64,000 nucleotides of DNA from positions 46,788,552-46,852,551 of the forward strand of contig OX419756.1 of the NCBI GenBank assembly GCA_948567375.1, given 5' to 3'. This DNA comes from Lunularia cruciata. Taxonomy: Eukaryota; Streptophyta; Marchantiopsida; Lunulariales; Lunulariaceae. Shown one piece after another: positions 1 to 12,252 of this stretch (its first letter is position 1; every line of letters begins with the position of its first letter). The notes under the pieces were generated by a model. That model had not been told where the DNA came from. It did no database searches and was given only the letters and a program-made list of their open reading frames with translations. The position numbers and the translations under genes were made by a program.

Positions 1-105
1 GTTATCACTCAGGGCCTGTAACTTCTGTTTGATCTCCAGTACTGTCTCGGATGGATCGCAGTGAAGAAAGTACGTCGTCTTTTTCCGCTTCACTCGTATA
101 AACAT
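1..105 (-). CDS. Elongin-B-like ubiquitin-domain protein, N-terminal part (runs off the window)
   Basis: The minus strand opens with an ATG at 105 followed by 35 uninterrupted codons to the window edge. The peptide starts MFIRVKRKKTTYFLHC and continues DPSETVLEIKQKLQAL. This is the beta-grasp N-terminus of the small plant ubiquitin-like family related to elongin B, whose members start MYVR(V/I)KR-KTTYF and run to about 100 residues. Elongin B partners elongin C in transcription-elongation and cullin-RING ligase complexes; that role for the plant protein is family knowledge, not seen here. An in-frame ATG at 120 is also possible, but the family start and the AG just before the second ATG (a possible acceptor of a 5'-UTR intron) favour 105. 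The remainder lies left of the window. Recognition rests on about 35 residues. Confidence 0.62.
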   Translation of the reverse strand, partial: MFIRVKRKKTTYFLHCDPSETVLEIKQKLQALSDN

Positions 106-2300
106 CGCCTGCACCAACATATTTCCCAGCTCACCACAGCTTAGTACAACTCCCCCAATCTGAATGCTGCTGCTGCTAGCTAGATTTTCTGGCTTCCTGG
201 AAACACCCTCCCTATTTGTCCAACTGCCAGGCAACCATACCATTCGTGCTGACTGCTCCACAACAACGACGTGTCTACCGATCATTATAATGCTGTGAAC
301 TGTCAGGTCACATCAACAGAATTATTTCGACAATTGGGTCCTTTTACAACGGATGCAATTTTTGTTTTCAACCACCGACCAGGATCCCCCGACGAACGAA
401 CTCAACTGTTGACGACTTCGCTGACCGACTCACTAATCCGGCAACAGCCTCAATGAGAAGGGATTATGTCATCCGTGGGAATAATTAATTAACCGACCAA
501 CCACAACAAGAGCAACTGCTTGCTTAGCCATAACCCTACAAATGATGGAAACATTCTCCGCCTTTGGAGGCTGAAACTCGAAACAATTTTTCCTCGGATC
601 AACTGACGATTCCTGAGAATTCGAGACCGGTTTTCCCCGTGAGTGGCTGATCCTCGCTCCTGGGCCAAAAATTGAGCAACGGAGAGAACCCAACTCGCAA
701 TTGCCGGGGCCTCTCTTCATGTGCTCTGGTGTGGAGCGGAAGAGAAAATGAGTTGCATAATTGTCTGTAGGGTAATCAACACGTTTGGCGATTACAGCAC
801 ATTTCCTTCGGAGGATGGATCCACCCGGTGTAATTCCACTGTAATAGAAAAGAAGGAAAATTCCTGTGAACTGGGACATTCGATACTCTCACACAATCAA
901 ATATAATCGGCATCGATACTCCAGACGGCAGACCCAATTCTACTGGAAGCTCACTCGGGCAATTCCGGGGAACTGGAGAGAAATAAGAGAAATGAGGGGA
1001 GGAAAGGCAGACGAGATTCTCTTTCCTCCCTCTTTGATTTTAATTCATGCCGAACGGGGAGAGGAAAAAATGAAATGTAGAATGGTATGAGTAGAGGTTA
1101 GTGGGGGCGTAGAAGCATGTGGTTACAAAACGCTTTTGCCCGCGAGATGGGAAGGGGAGAAAGGAGACGAAACAAAAGTCCATAATTGAGGCAGCAGGAT
1201 TCTAATCCGGGATGCAAAGCGGCATGCACGAGCAGTGCTGGACGGAGTGAAGGCTCATCGGCACTACTAACCATGTTGCACCAAATTCCTCGAGCGGATG
1301 TGTTGCTGCAGGAGCAGTAGTAGTAGCTTCTGAAATGTTGTCAACGTGCGTTAAAATCCACCTAGTCCAGTAGTAGTACTAGTGTCAATAACCTTCACGA
1401 CCTTGTGTCTTCACCCAGCACAATCTTCATGCACTTCTCTCTCTCGCTCGCTCTCCTTCTCTCTCAGACAGGTTCTAGCCACCAGCCGCAAAGGGACCAG
1501 AAAACACCTGGGGGTTTCACTCACTCACTGACTAGATGGACAAAAACTCAACAAGGAGAAGAATTTCGCCCAACACTCGACGGATTTCTTTCCCCCTTCA
1601 AAGTCAATCAACAAGTCTTTGATTGATTCCTTCCGTCCATCCATTCAACGAAGATCACTGTACTCCTCACTCACTCCAACATTTGTGGAACAATCCCCTG
1701 AAAGGAGAAAAGGGACAACAGCGCTCTCTCGCTCAAGCCAGCAAGCCAAGGAAGCAAGCAAGGGCAAGCAAGACAGAAGATTGAAGGATGAAGCAAACAG
1801 ACCCTCCCACAAAAGTATAAACATGGCATGTCCCCCTACCTTCTTAAAGCACATACAACAGCATATTACGATTATATTAATCTTATTTCTTCTCTCCTCT
1901 CCATCTTGTTGGATTCATTAATCAAATAATCAATCAGTCTGCTGCTGTTTCTGCTCCTGCTGGAGATCTGTCTGTCGTAATCCCAATCAAACAACAATCA
2001 GCTTCTGTACTGTAAACATTTCTTCTCTTTGTAGATGTACAGTGCTCTCTTCCTTCTCTGAGAGAGACTACTGACTCTGTGTTTGTCAGTCGCTCCTCTG
2101 TTGCATAACTTCCACGACTGACGTCGTGACGTTGACTGAGAAATTAGGTCGGGACGGAAGACCCCCACGGCGCGACGCGGCGTCCATGGGAGCGACGTTG
2201 GAGGAGACTAACCGGACCGCCATGCACTTCATCGGATGTCTCCTTAATTAGTTAACCGGAAGATACTGTAACTGTTGTACCTTCTTGTGAACTGGTCAAG
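106..2300. other. Upstream region of the elongin-B-like gene; no further gene recognised
   Basis: About 2.2 kb of CT-rich, GC-balanced sequence with no convincing coding region. It contains a CTG run near 170, pyrimidine-rich tracts at 1430-1470 and 1715-1730, and a TATA-like AGTATAAACA near 1813 that could belong to a divergent transcript. The short open frames here overlap on both strands and resemble nothing known to me. On the minus strand it would supply the promoter and 5' UTR of the gene at the left edge. Confidence 0.35.
2119..2136. promoter_or_regulatory. Paired TGACG motifs with W-box core (as-1/bZIP-like)
   Basis: TGACGTCGTGACGTTGAC contains two TGACGT cores nine bases apart, followed by TTGAC. 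Paired TGACG motifs are the plant as-1-type binding site of TGA bZIP factors, and TTGAC is the WRKY W-box core. The position is about 2 kb upstream of the elongin-B-like start, so any link to that gene is inference. Confidence 0.3.
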
Positions 2301-3984
2301 GTCCGTTCCACCGGTTTAATTATTTTAACTGTACCTCGGAGATTACGTTTAAGATGTCCTCAGTTTTAAAATGTCCCCATGAACTTAATTTAAATTCTGT
2401 CAACTTTTTTCTTTCTGAGACTAATCTTTATTTTGGTTGACTTTCTGGTTTCTCATGAATAGTCGATGTAACCACATCCATTTTGGCCTTGTAGTATGAG
2501 TTTAACTTTCTGGTTTTTGAATTTAGGTCATTCATTATATTCAGGATTGATTACATATTGAAACAAAGCGTGCTGTTTTGTATGACTCTTTGGGTTCGTG
2601 TTACTTGTCTATAGATTATATTTACCTATTACCAATTTCTTCCAAGAATTTAATTTGATACGCTGATCTATCATAATATCCATTTTAACAGATTATCCAT
2701 CTTATGTACAAAAGATTTGGGCCGATCTGTGGCTCGAGAACCTCCTATTGTACTGTATTGTACTAATTGCTTATGGGCGTGAAGGTGCCAAACTGTGGAA
2801 GTACCCACAGTAATGTTCTCGCTTATTGACGATCGTAAGGTATCGGCTTTAGTTGACCGGTACCTTGTGGCCGGGGGAGTCCGATGACACGAGGCGATTA
2901 CCCTGGCAGAAACAGGTTAAGTGAACTATGTGCACTTTATGTAGTACGCACGCGTGAGGAGTCGCGCCTTGCATCGGGACGACAACGACGTCAAACTTGC
3001 GAGGCGGACGGGTCGTGACGCTGGAATCGCCAGAAGAAGCGAAATGACACGGGACGCTCACCACGTGGCCTGTCCTCGGCGCTGATTCAATTTGACGACG
3101 TCATGCAAGGAGTTCAGGGCCTCTCTTACTGTAGCCCCGGGCCCCACCGTCTGCGACTTCGAGTGACAGCGTCGCAGTCGAACTCCTCCTCTTCCAGTCT
3201 TTACTTAATTTCCCTGCCGTTAAAGTTTCTTGTCCCTTAAAGTCGAAGTCCTGTCTGTCCCCGTTGAAGGCCTTCAAACTTCTTCCCGAAGACCCCCTTC
3301 TTGCCTTCAGCTGCCTTTCCAAATTTGGCTTCCCTCCTTCGCCCCATTAAATATCTACCGTCCACCTGCTGCCACCTGCCAGTTTCGACATATTTGATAT
3401 CATCTGGCACAATTAATGCCCACACATTCTGTCCGTGGTGCACTGAATGCTCTTGGTGGCTCATCTAACTCAACCCATCCCTAACCCAGTTTCTAATCAA
3501 TACATTACTTATTATCACCTTTAATTAATATCCTTTTTCTTTTTTTATATTCGCCCCTCCGTTCGTGCCGCTTGTGGACTATCTGCATGTCTTCCCTTGG
3601 AATCTTCCTCTGCTCAGGACGGCCGATTTTCCCTTTTTTGCCCTCAACCTGGTGTGATTTATTTATATACCATATCTAAATATGTAGAGATATTTCTCAT
3701 CGTTTTATCTGCTTTTGCTTCTCGCTGCTGCCGCGAGCGAGATGATTCTTCATGTGCTTGTCTTTTTCTTTTCTTTCCTTGTTAAAAATAATATACAATG
3801 GGCGGATATTATCATGGATGTTTGTGTGCTCCCTCCCTTCCCTTGTTCAGGAGAGGATTAGCTTGACAGCACGAGGGCGAATTGGAACGTTTGAATTTAG
3901 CAATAAATGCACGACGAGATGAAGATTAGACCACCTTTTACTGTACACGTGGGCCTTCTGGCTGCCCCGTTACGTGATCATTTG

Positions 3985-4052
3985 GAGCTGAAGCTTAAGC
4001 TTACTTCCTGGAGCTTACTAAGCTGGAGCTTAAGCTTACTTCCTCCTGAAGA
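3985..4052. repeat. Short tandem duplication rich in AAGCTT
   Basis: The segment GCTTAAGCTTACTTCCT occurs twice, each copy led by GGAGC, separated by an extra GGAGCTTACTAAGCT. It is a local duplication with no assigned role. Confidence 0.55.
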
Positions 4053-7000
4053 AAGAAGAGGAAAAGAATTCCATCAGACGCGCAACTATTCTCATGGAAT
4101 TCTTTTCGTCTGTGGAATTTCTGGCTCAATCCATACACAGAAAACGAGAACTTAAATTCTACTGCGTGATCGCATGGTGTGTTCTGGCGGAGCACCAACT
4201 GACTTTTTGAATCTAAATGAGGAAAGCTTGTATTTCATGCTCATAGCGTGTAAGCATGAAACTATTCTGCAACAATTTAAAGTAATGATTAATGATGTTT
4301 GTTGATAGTACCTGCATCATTTTCGTCATAATTCTCAAGAGATTCAACAGTTCTTTTCTTGCATATCTAAGGCAGGATGCCAATTTTCGAAAGAGGAGCT
4401 CGGAAAAGTAAAAAATAAGCAATTTGGAATTAGAACTCTCTTTTATTTATTAAGGAAAAAGCGACCACATAAAGCACATGGAGGAACTTTATTTATTTAT
4501 ATTTCATAAGTGTATATCAATTCAGATATCTTGAACTTCTATTGACTAATATCGCAACCTTTATAAGAATGACCCTTTCTACATGCATAAATCGGCCATA
4601 TTTCTGCAAATAGGAAGACAAAACGGATTACACCTGTCGTTTAATGCGTCCCTTACAACATAAAAATTAGCTTCATGTTAATTACGGTAGAGACATTGAC
4701 AATATACAACAGATTTAAGTTGAGTCTCCCAAAAGATAATCTTGGTTCAAGGTCATGGAATAAAGAACTGATGGAAGTTATGCATGGGACAAAGACGAGC
4801 ACGCAATTCCATGATCCAACTTCTTTCAATCCAACAGACGACGTGTGTCGAAATATAAGGGCATGTTGTCCTCGGATTCGAGAAAGAGTCATATCGAAGC
4901 TGCCCTTGCAAGATTCCCCAAAACCGTTAACAACGTATCGAGACAATATTCCTCGTAACCTTTTGAACATGTCAGCATGGTCAAAAACATGGTGCAAACA
5001 ACTGAGAAAATGGCAGCATATTCGAGCTCCTGTAGACACCTTAAGGCTTCTGTTATAGTAGGACAAAACCGCAATCTATTCTACCAAACTAAAGAAGCCT
5101 CAATTCAAAAGTGAGATGGTACTAGATTCGTTATAAGATTCAAGTTTGGCCCACAGATATAGAATTTCATTCGAGGTGAAATTTAGTACTGAGATGTGTT
5201 TGGGCATTAGTTTCAAAGGTGAGATGGTTGGTATCGGTTTTTGAGGGTTCTTGCTTTCCAAAAAATTGTCTGACTCGATTTGACGATCATTATGCTGATA
5301 TCATCGTCAACAAGGAACGAACTACTATATCATTTATATTTTATCTAACCAAAAGCAGAACAAGAAGCACCAGCTTCATGAAAGCAAGCAAATATTCCGT
5401 GCTCAGGTGAAGCACCAAGTGAGTGATGTTCTGCTCTTCCCATTTGTTAGCATATTACTCAATAACTCGAGCTTTCGGTAGACTAGGTCTCTCTCATTCA
5501 TGCTGGCTTCTACTACTATTGCAAATGTAACATATGGTGAGTCATTGTAATTATTCTCTTTTCGATCCTTAATTGGAGAACAAGAAAAGAATCTACAATC
5601 GAGTTACGAAGATCCCAAGTCAAAATTTTGAATTTTGCATACTTCACTCGTTACTGTCAGTTTTCTTTCTAGCTCCAATTTGGGCTCTTTTACCGCACTG
5701 GCCTTCTTCTTCTTATTATTGATGTTGATTAAAATACGTGTTCTTGATTTTCAAAAAGTTTTTTTCCATGTCCAAGTTGACTGGATATCCTGTGTTCTAT
5801 ACACATGCACTGTTCTCCAGCAGATAAGAAAAAGATCGACAAAAGTTCAATTTGCAATCCAAGAGTTAGTTGTGTGAGTTCAATTTTCCTTCAAAAAGGG
5901 TTATAAGAGATTAGAGATTCAGAATGAGGAGCGAGAGCAGAATAGACTTTCTCTTTCTGTTTCTCAATCTTGTCGAACTATAATAAAGGTGGAGAAGCAG
6001 GAGGATGCATCAAGGATGTGGATATCAACTACAGGTCTCTCGTGCTCTTTTGAGAGATTGAGAATGTATCCTTTTCCCTTTGGGAAACCCATGTGCTGTG
6101 TCTCCTGAAAACGGTGTATAGGAGTACATTACCGGCTAATAACAATGTAAAAGACCGGTATTATGGCAACATATTAAGTAAGCCTTTTTTCCCGTAAACT
6201 AGAATGCAGATCACGAACTGGGTTAATTAAGCTATATCCAAATTGCAACATTATCGTTTCATTCAGATTTACTTGGAAAAAAAACACACTCCTTCTATCT
6301 CATTTCGGAATGCTCTCCCGATCATAAAGTTTAGGGAAGCACAGAAGCTGCTGCTGCTGCACCGGTCAAAAGGATGATGATTAGTTCAATTAGAGAGAAA
6401 AGAAATAAAGCAACTCGTGTTCTACTCTAACCAATCCCTCAATCATGTCCGAATCAGTTCAAGAACAGACAAAGACAAACAGCGATAAGGAATTAGCCAT
6501 CGAAAAAAAAAAAAAAAACATTTGGTGGGGTCACGAGTCACCACCAGTACAGTAAAGGTGCTTAGGTTCTCGAGTTTCTCCTCCTCAAATATTTTTACGT
6601 AATCATTAGTTTTATCCTCGTTATGAGGTTCTTTTCTACGGAATTTTTCCCTTTCCCCTTGTTGATGATGGGGGCTTTTCAGTCGTAGGAAGAACCGAAC
6701 GATAAAGGAATAGAATGGGAATAAGAATATTTCGAATTCTTCCCCACCCTGTGGAGAGAAACGACTAACTAACTACAGTAGTCAGAAGCCAGCAGCTAGA
6801 GTCCGCGGGGTGGGTTACTTGAACCCCGAGGTGACGAAGACCACCCGTAGTGACCGGACAACACAACGAATTTCTTCTTGGACAACTGTAGCAACCGACG
6901 AACAAAGAGCAGCAGAGACCAGGAGGAGATGCGGAAATAGTAGTCTACCGGTATTATCATCTACTCTATTCAATCTATAGTTGTCTGAAGGGAAGAAACT

Positions 7001-8110
7001 AGTGCACACTGTAAATAGTAAACAGTAATCATTTGGCAATATATCCGCAATTTTTACTGCTGTTTCTGGATGATGACGAGGCAGGTGAGTAGACATCCTT
7101 CGCTAACCCCCTCTTTGTGATGGAGAATGGAAGATGAGTGGAAGGGTATATTTGTAGGGAATCTATTCGAGGGGGGTCTATAAAAAGCGGGAAATAAGAT
7201 AATATTTTGCAGTTTATTTATTTTGGGGTATGAGGATCGGGAAAATCGGCCACTAGGTCGGGAGTTATTGGTATGTACCTGACAGAATTGCAGAGAAGTT
7301 GTCACTGAATTTGAGCACAAATAGAGTCATCCACTAGAGGGGAAAAAGAAATTTATTCTGTGGCACTTAATTCTTTGCAAGGAGGGATAAATATTGAATA
7401 TTTGGGTGCAATATGTGCATCTGACACAAGAAAAGTGTGAGATTCAGCAAATAAAGGAATGCCCTTACTTTACAGGAAATATTAAAATGCTGTGCAGGGT
7501 CAAGCATGTTGAAGTGATGGGAACTGACCTCCGAATCTTTTTCGATACATATACTAGGGCACGCTATAAATTCAAGTGTAAGAAACGCGTAGAGAAGTAG
7601 GTGACCAAGTGTAGTGGAATTCAGGCTAAGTGATATTATAATAACCCGGCCCCATTTTTATATAGAGCGAATAATACTTTTATTTAATCCTCTAAATTGT
7701 GATTGTTACATCCTGGCGGCCAAAGCCATGGAGAGAGAGAGAGAATTGACGAGCTCCTCTTCCTCGGAAAGAGACACCGTTTCTTTCGTCTCTCATGGTT
7801 TAATGGTGGGTTTGACCACTCACGCCACACGGATGGTGACAAGCAGTTATAGATCTGAGGTTGGTTGCTTGATTGAAGGAAGGGATTGACACTTTCTGGA
7901 GGTTGATGTCGTTTGTTGCACCGTCCTCTACTTGCTGCTCCACTTCCTTGCTGGCTTAGGCTGATGACTGACATTGAGATATTCAACCGGCAATAGGTAG
8001 TCGTCTGGAGAACTCTCTGTTTCAACGGACAATTAAGTCCATGATCATCCACCCTTGGAGGAACTGCGGTAAGAACATGAGAAGACTTAAGCAGGAGTAA
8101 AGATGGTGGG

Positions 8111-8153
8111 TGCATGCATTACTTTCCTCGGCAGGAAAGAAGTAATGCATGCA
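8111..8153. repeat. Inverted repeat / hairpin
   Basis: TGCATGCATTACTT pairs perfectly with AAGTAATGCATGCA; after a three-base bulge TCCT pairs with AGGA around a small loop. The stem is about 18 base pairs. It could be a small-RNA-like foldback or the remains of a short inverted-repeat element; nothing decides between them. Confidence 0.5.
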
Positions 8154-9230
8154 AGTAATACTTCTTTCAAGCAAGCAATTACGTAGCCATTGTAGTAGTA
8201 GAGTAGTCTTACTGGCAGGGGATTGGGATGTTTCAGCCAAATGTAGGTCAGTTTCGTCACATACGATATCAGCTGTTCGTGGTATTGTTGTTGGAGTGAG
8301 AAGGACATTCGGATCAGGGACATACATCACAGTAGCTGTCATAGATGAAGTACACTGAATCCAAATTTAATGCTCTTAGCAGTATCCTCTATGAATGAAT
8401 TGGTCGCTCTTCGAGAGGAAAAGTAGAAATGTGGGAATATATGGTGGAAGTTGGCTCCCAGTGACGGAAGCAACCGACCACCTTTAGCTATGTCTTGTAG
8501 GAAAAGTAAAATGCAGACATAGCATTACCGTACTCTTTGTTGTTTCGATATGGGGAGTAGTATTTCATGATATACAAGACGGAAGAGAGTAACAGTCATG
8601 ACCGTTGTTGTCTGAGGATGAGAAGGAAGCTTTTGTGCTCAAAAGTTAGTGTTGGGAACGAGGCAGGGGACATGGGGGCATTATTTTTAATCCCGTGAAA
8701 GGTCGTCAATTGACTGTCGAACATGAGGAAATTAAAACCCCTTCCTGCCTACCTTCCCTTTCGAAGTACGAACGCAAAAGGGTTGTAATCATTAGTCTAT
8801 TGTGGCTTGACAACATCGAGGTATACCTCAAATGATTGATACCGAACCTTATCCCTCCGAAACACACAAACACAACATGCGCCCAGCAAAGAACAAAGAC
8901 GCTCCTTCAAAGAGAAGGTCATAGCTATCCCTGACATCAGTGTATGAAGTAGAACTAACGTACAACATATAAACTATGAATGCTTTATCTTTGTACATGA
9001 TTTTGCTTCTCGTTCTCAACCCCATAACTTTTAACCAGGAAATTACAAGAGGCCTACGGTTATCGAAGTGATCGAAATGCCGTACAACATTGCAGCAGGC
9101 TTTGAACTTCTCCTCTCTATATCTAAAACGCACAGTTTCGTACTTATTGAAGCAATGAATGAATCGAGGAACTCTCTACTGTACCGGAAAAAAGCGGATT
9201 CCACTTCGGCTTTCGTGATCTTAAAATTAA

Positions 9231-9348
9231 AAATAAAAAACAGACTCTATTGGGGCTTAGCCTCATGTTACCCTTTTTTGTCTCTCCCTTGTACGGCTTG
9301 ATGGGGTCTTCCCATCCTTCATTTTTCCTACGCGGTCGCCTTTTTTCA
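9231..9348 (+). mobile_element. LINE micro-insertion: 5'-truncated 3' UTR of the R2-like LINE
   Basis: From about 9242 the sequence (starting CAGACTCTATTGGGGCTTAG and ending near CGCGGTCGCC) matches the 3' UTR of the LINE at 11978-15711, read on the other strand. It is flanked by the 11-bp direct repeat ATCTTAAAATT at 9220-9230 and 9349-9359, a clean target-site duplication. A short A-rich stretch sits between the left duplication and the LINE sequence. No poly(A) tail follows; the 3' end is GTCGCC plus T-rich sequence. The insertion carries no coding sequence. Confidence 0.75.
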
Positions 9349-9359
9349 TCTTAAAATTT

Positions 9360-10069
9360 CAAAGAATGAATGCAGGTATCGTGTCTATGGAAGCACTCAA
9401 TGAGTTCGGAATCCACACATGAACATGATAAAGTGAATAAATGTGTTACTTGTGGGTGCTCTCCATCCCAACGTACATAGCAGTTAGGGCATAGGTTGTG
9501 CTTATCCAAGACCAAGATCGGCTGGCAGATATACTAGGTGTCATCACCTTTATATGCAGAAGTAATCAATAAAGAAGGGAAGACAAAACTTCAAGTTTCG
9601 CTTAGATGGGCCATAAACCGATACACTATGTCTTATTAAGTTGTTCTAGAAAGTGCATGGTTGACAATACAGCCTAAGTTCAGTCATGCTAGTATAGTGG
9701 GGTTTCATTAAGATGACACTGAGGACCAGCAATACTTGATAATCTGGATACAGAAAAGAATGATTTTGGGTCTTTCTCACGTTGCCCTCCTCTCCCATGC
9801 ACCAGATATTTGTGAGAAGTCCAAATCTTGCTATGCTGGAATAAGAACTTATTTTTTAATATCTCACAGACACAAGATACCTGGGAGAAGGGAGATATAA
9901 AGTACACGCTTACAGCTTCTACGTTTTCAACAACCAAACTGGCAAATTAGGATCCTCGTCATCAAGCTAACTTATTATCCCTCTGATATATCTCCCTGTT
10001 GTGTGTAGATGTAAGAGAGAGAGAGAGAGAGAAGAGGGGGGGGCGTTTGAAATCAACTTGTGGACTTTG
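9360..10069. other. No gene seen
   Basis: Unassigned sequence between two LINE micro-insertions. The only marked feature is the GA run and G run at about 10013-10043. Confidence 0.4.
10013..10043. repeat. GA microsatellite followed by a G run
   Basis: About ten AG units are followed by GAAG and AGGGGGGGG. It is a simple purine repeat and could also be GAGA-factor-like promoter sequence, but no gene follows that I can recognise. Confidence 0.7.
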
Positions 10070-10079
10070 CTTCCGGTAA

Positions 10080-10139
10080 AATTCTTCCCTAAATTCTTCC
10101 ATCCTTCGTGTTCTCTACGCGGTCGCCTTTTTCCTCTTT
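10080..10139 (+). mobile_element. LINE micro-insertion: last ~50 bp of the R2-like LINE
   Basis: CTACGCGGTCGCCTTTTTC and the CCATCCTTC upstream of it match the extreme 3' end of the LINE family. The piece is bracketed by the perfect 10-bp direct repeat CTTCCGGTAA at 10070-10079 and 10140-10149, so it is a real insertion of only about 60 bp. Like the copy at 9.2 kb it lacks poly(A), which suggests reverse transcription starts at a defined 3' end. Confidence 0.7.
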
Positions 10140-10800
10140 CTTCCGGTAATTATTTTGAATCTGTACAAATGCTAAGAGAATGAAAAAAAAAATCTGAGAA
10201 TGAAGGAGCTTGTTTTTTCTGTCCTATACTAAAAGTAATGCTAAGGCTGATCAGGAATTTGATTCCACCAAAAGTTGAGAATCGACTTTGACAGAATGAG
10301 CTGGTTAAGGTACACGCCAAGAAACAGCTCTGTAGCTTGTAGGAGGTAGAGTAACTCGAGATCATCCACAAGATGCTTATCATTTCAAGCTGTAAAGAAA
10401 GAGCAGAAATGAACCATATAAAAATGAGCAGAAAGAGAAGAACAAGTTGTAAAGTGCAGTTTGAATCCGAGTTTGTTGACCTCTTGCAACCACAGTATTA
10501 GAATCTTGATGCTTCTGTAATAGCCACCAAAATTTTACGTTGGTCCATATCGCAAGAGCAGCAGCAGATGGCAACTCATGGATGTAAGAGTTGGCCAGGG
10601 TATATGACTACTACTACGCCGGGTTCATATGTTCCATGTGGGGACTCTCAGTCTCTCTCGTCTTTTACAGAGTGCCAAATAAACACTATTCACTCGAAAA
10701 GGTGCAATTCTTGTCTGAGCAGTAGCAACGATGGTCAAAACTATGAAGCTGAATTTAGATCAGCTTTGAAACAAAGCAGCCGTCATCCGCATTGGTAACT

Positions 10801-10841
10801 AACCTATGTGGACGAATGACTTCTATTCGTCCACATAGGTT
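10801..10841. repeat. Perfect 17-bp inverted repeat (stem-loop)
   Basis: AACCTATGTGGACGAAT at 10801-10817 is followed by a seven-base loop (GACTTCT) and its exact reverse complement at 10825-10841. A perfect 17-bp stem in otherwise unstructured DNA is unlikely by chance. Flanks show no further complementarity and no obvious target duplication. Confidence 0.8.
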
Positions 10842-11286
10842 GCATGTCTTTCAACTGAGTCTATTAAGGTTACGAATTCATACTCTTGAATAGACATCGT
10901 TCTACGGTAGAGTAAATCTCGTTGCCATCTTGCCGTTGTCGATAATCAACCGCAATGAGATGCTGCTAGTGCTTATGTCAAGATGCACACGGACGGAAGT
11001 CCTCTCTCTAATTGCAATGAAATATACTTGGCCTCCTTGCATGCATGCATGCAAGCCTGCATGACGTTCCATACCTGAGGCCAAACCAATCATGAAATCT
11101 AGTGAACAACTCCAAATAAATAGCTACAAAAAGTGCTACTAACAAGCCAGGGCATCATCTCTATTAGATAGCTGACGTCAGTAGTTGGACTACCATTTCT
11201 AGCTGCTTCACATCCACGTAGATTTACTGGTGGCTCAAGTCTTTCATTCTTCTCTCATTCTCCCAAACTCCCAAAGCAAGTACCAG

Positions 11287-11446
11287 CCTTGCAACATTGG
11301 AAGAATCGCCACAGGACTGCTGAGAGGAAACAATTTGCCTTCCGATCAATAGAAAGCCAGAGAGAAACTTGACTGTACCCATATTTGGCACTAGGATTTG
11401 ACGATTGCCCGGCTTTGCAACATTGGACGAACCGCTACAGTCCTGA
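11287..11446. repeat. Diverged direct duplication
   Basis: About 34 bp centred on TTGCAACATTGGA at 11287-11320 recur at 11411-11446, again containing the GCAACATTGGA core and a following ACAG-CTG segment. The copies are about 125 bp apart and diverged. Function unknown. Confidence 0.55.
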
Positions 11447-11691
11447 TTCAACCATACCCAGAATAAAGGTCTCTGTCTCAACCGAATCCATGTTGGTGAG
11501 GTGTCGTTGTTCTATCCGAAATAGTAGCCGCTTTTACTTAGTTATGGACATTTCATCCCAACGGTTTAGACTTTATTCTAAGCGTACCCAATTCAAATTT
11601 GACTAGTAAACTGTAATGAACAAGAAAAGAGCATATGCTTTGTGATCAATACGAAGTTAACTTATTACTATGGTAAAGTCCATGCATAATG

Positions 11692-11789
11692 TACGAGGTA
11701 GAAAATACCACGAAGACATCCGTTATCCCCTCCCCACCCATAGTTAATATACGGGGTAGAAAAAGCACACGAAGACATCCGTTGTCCCC
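11692..11789. repeat. Two-unit degenerate tandem repeat
   Basis: A unit of about 38 bp with the core CGAAGACATCCGTT, led by a GGTAGAAAA segment and ending in CCCC, occurs at 11692-11730 and 11751-11789. A third partial echo (AGGGCAGAAAATACC) follows. It lies just beyond the 3' end of the LINE and is not part of it. Confidence 0.6.
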
Positions 11790-12252
11790 ATACTCAGGGC
11801 AGAAAATACCCATTGTGCCAATACCGTCCGTCATCCCCGTCCTTATCCGCTGTCCTGTCGCCAGGGCAATTCCGTCCATTTTCCTTGTGTTCGTCTGTTG
11901 TCTCATGTCTATCCGTCAGTATAGAGTTTCGTCTGTAGATATAGTGACTCGCCTACTATAGCATGCGACGATTTTAAGAGAGAAAGGCGACTGCGTAGGA
12001 AAAATGAAGGATGGGAAGACCCCATCAAGCCGTACAAGGGAGAGACAAAAAAGGTAACATGGGGCTAAGCCCCAATAGAGTCTGTTTGAGAAATCTGCCC
12101 TACCGCACCTAAGATATCCGAGCTATGCAAGTCGTACGGTCTACACACAACTGGAGCATCCGAAGAAACATCACCTAATGTGATTGTTCTCCTATGGATT
12201 GCACCAGCCACTGCTCTCTGTAGAGCAATGGACACATGTTGTCTAAAGTAAG

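Larger units (their letters stand above)
2301..9219. other. Gene-poor stretch, mostly unassigned
   Basis: I see no recognisable protein, RNA gene or full transposon here. The longest open frames (4653-5066 on minus, 4675-5058 on plus) lie on top of each other on opposite strands and neither resembles a known family. Small structures are a 16-A run at 6503-6518, a CTG run near 6348, a GA run at 7731-7743, an imperfect duplication with AAGCTT motifs at 3985-4052, and a hairpin at 8111-8153 listed separately. Confidence 0.4.
10150..11660. other. No gene recognised
   Basis: Unassigned sequence. The open frame at 10568-10798 (76 codons, Ser- and Cys-rich) has no recognisable relatives and ends just before the hairpin at 10801. 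A direct duplication sits at 11287-11446. Confidence 0.35.

Noticed and set aside
4653-5066. Two overlapping open frames of 137 and 127 codons on opposite strands, possible gene
   Set aside because: Neither resembles a known protein, codon use is unremarkable, and one is the shadow of the other; no evidence chooses between them or supports a gene.
6503-6518. Poly(A) run as the tail of a SINE or processed pseudogene
   Set aside because: No target duplication, no RNA polymerase III boxes and no recognisable coding sequence upstream.
8022-8342. 106-codon minus-strand frame as a gene
   Set aside because: Shares its region with overlapping frames in other phases, has no recognisable domain and includes the foldback at 8111-8153.
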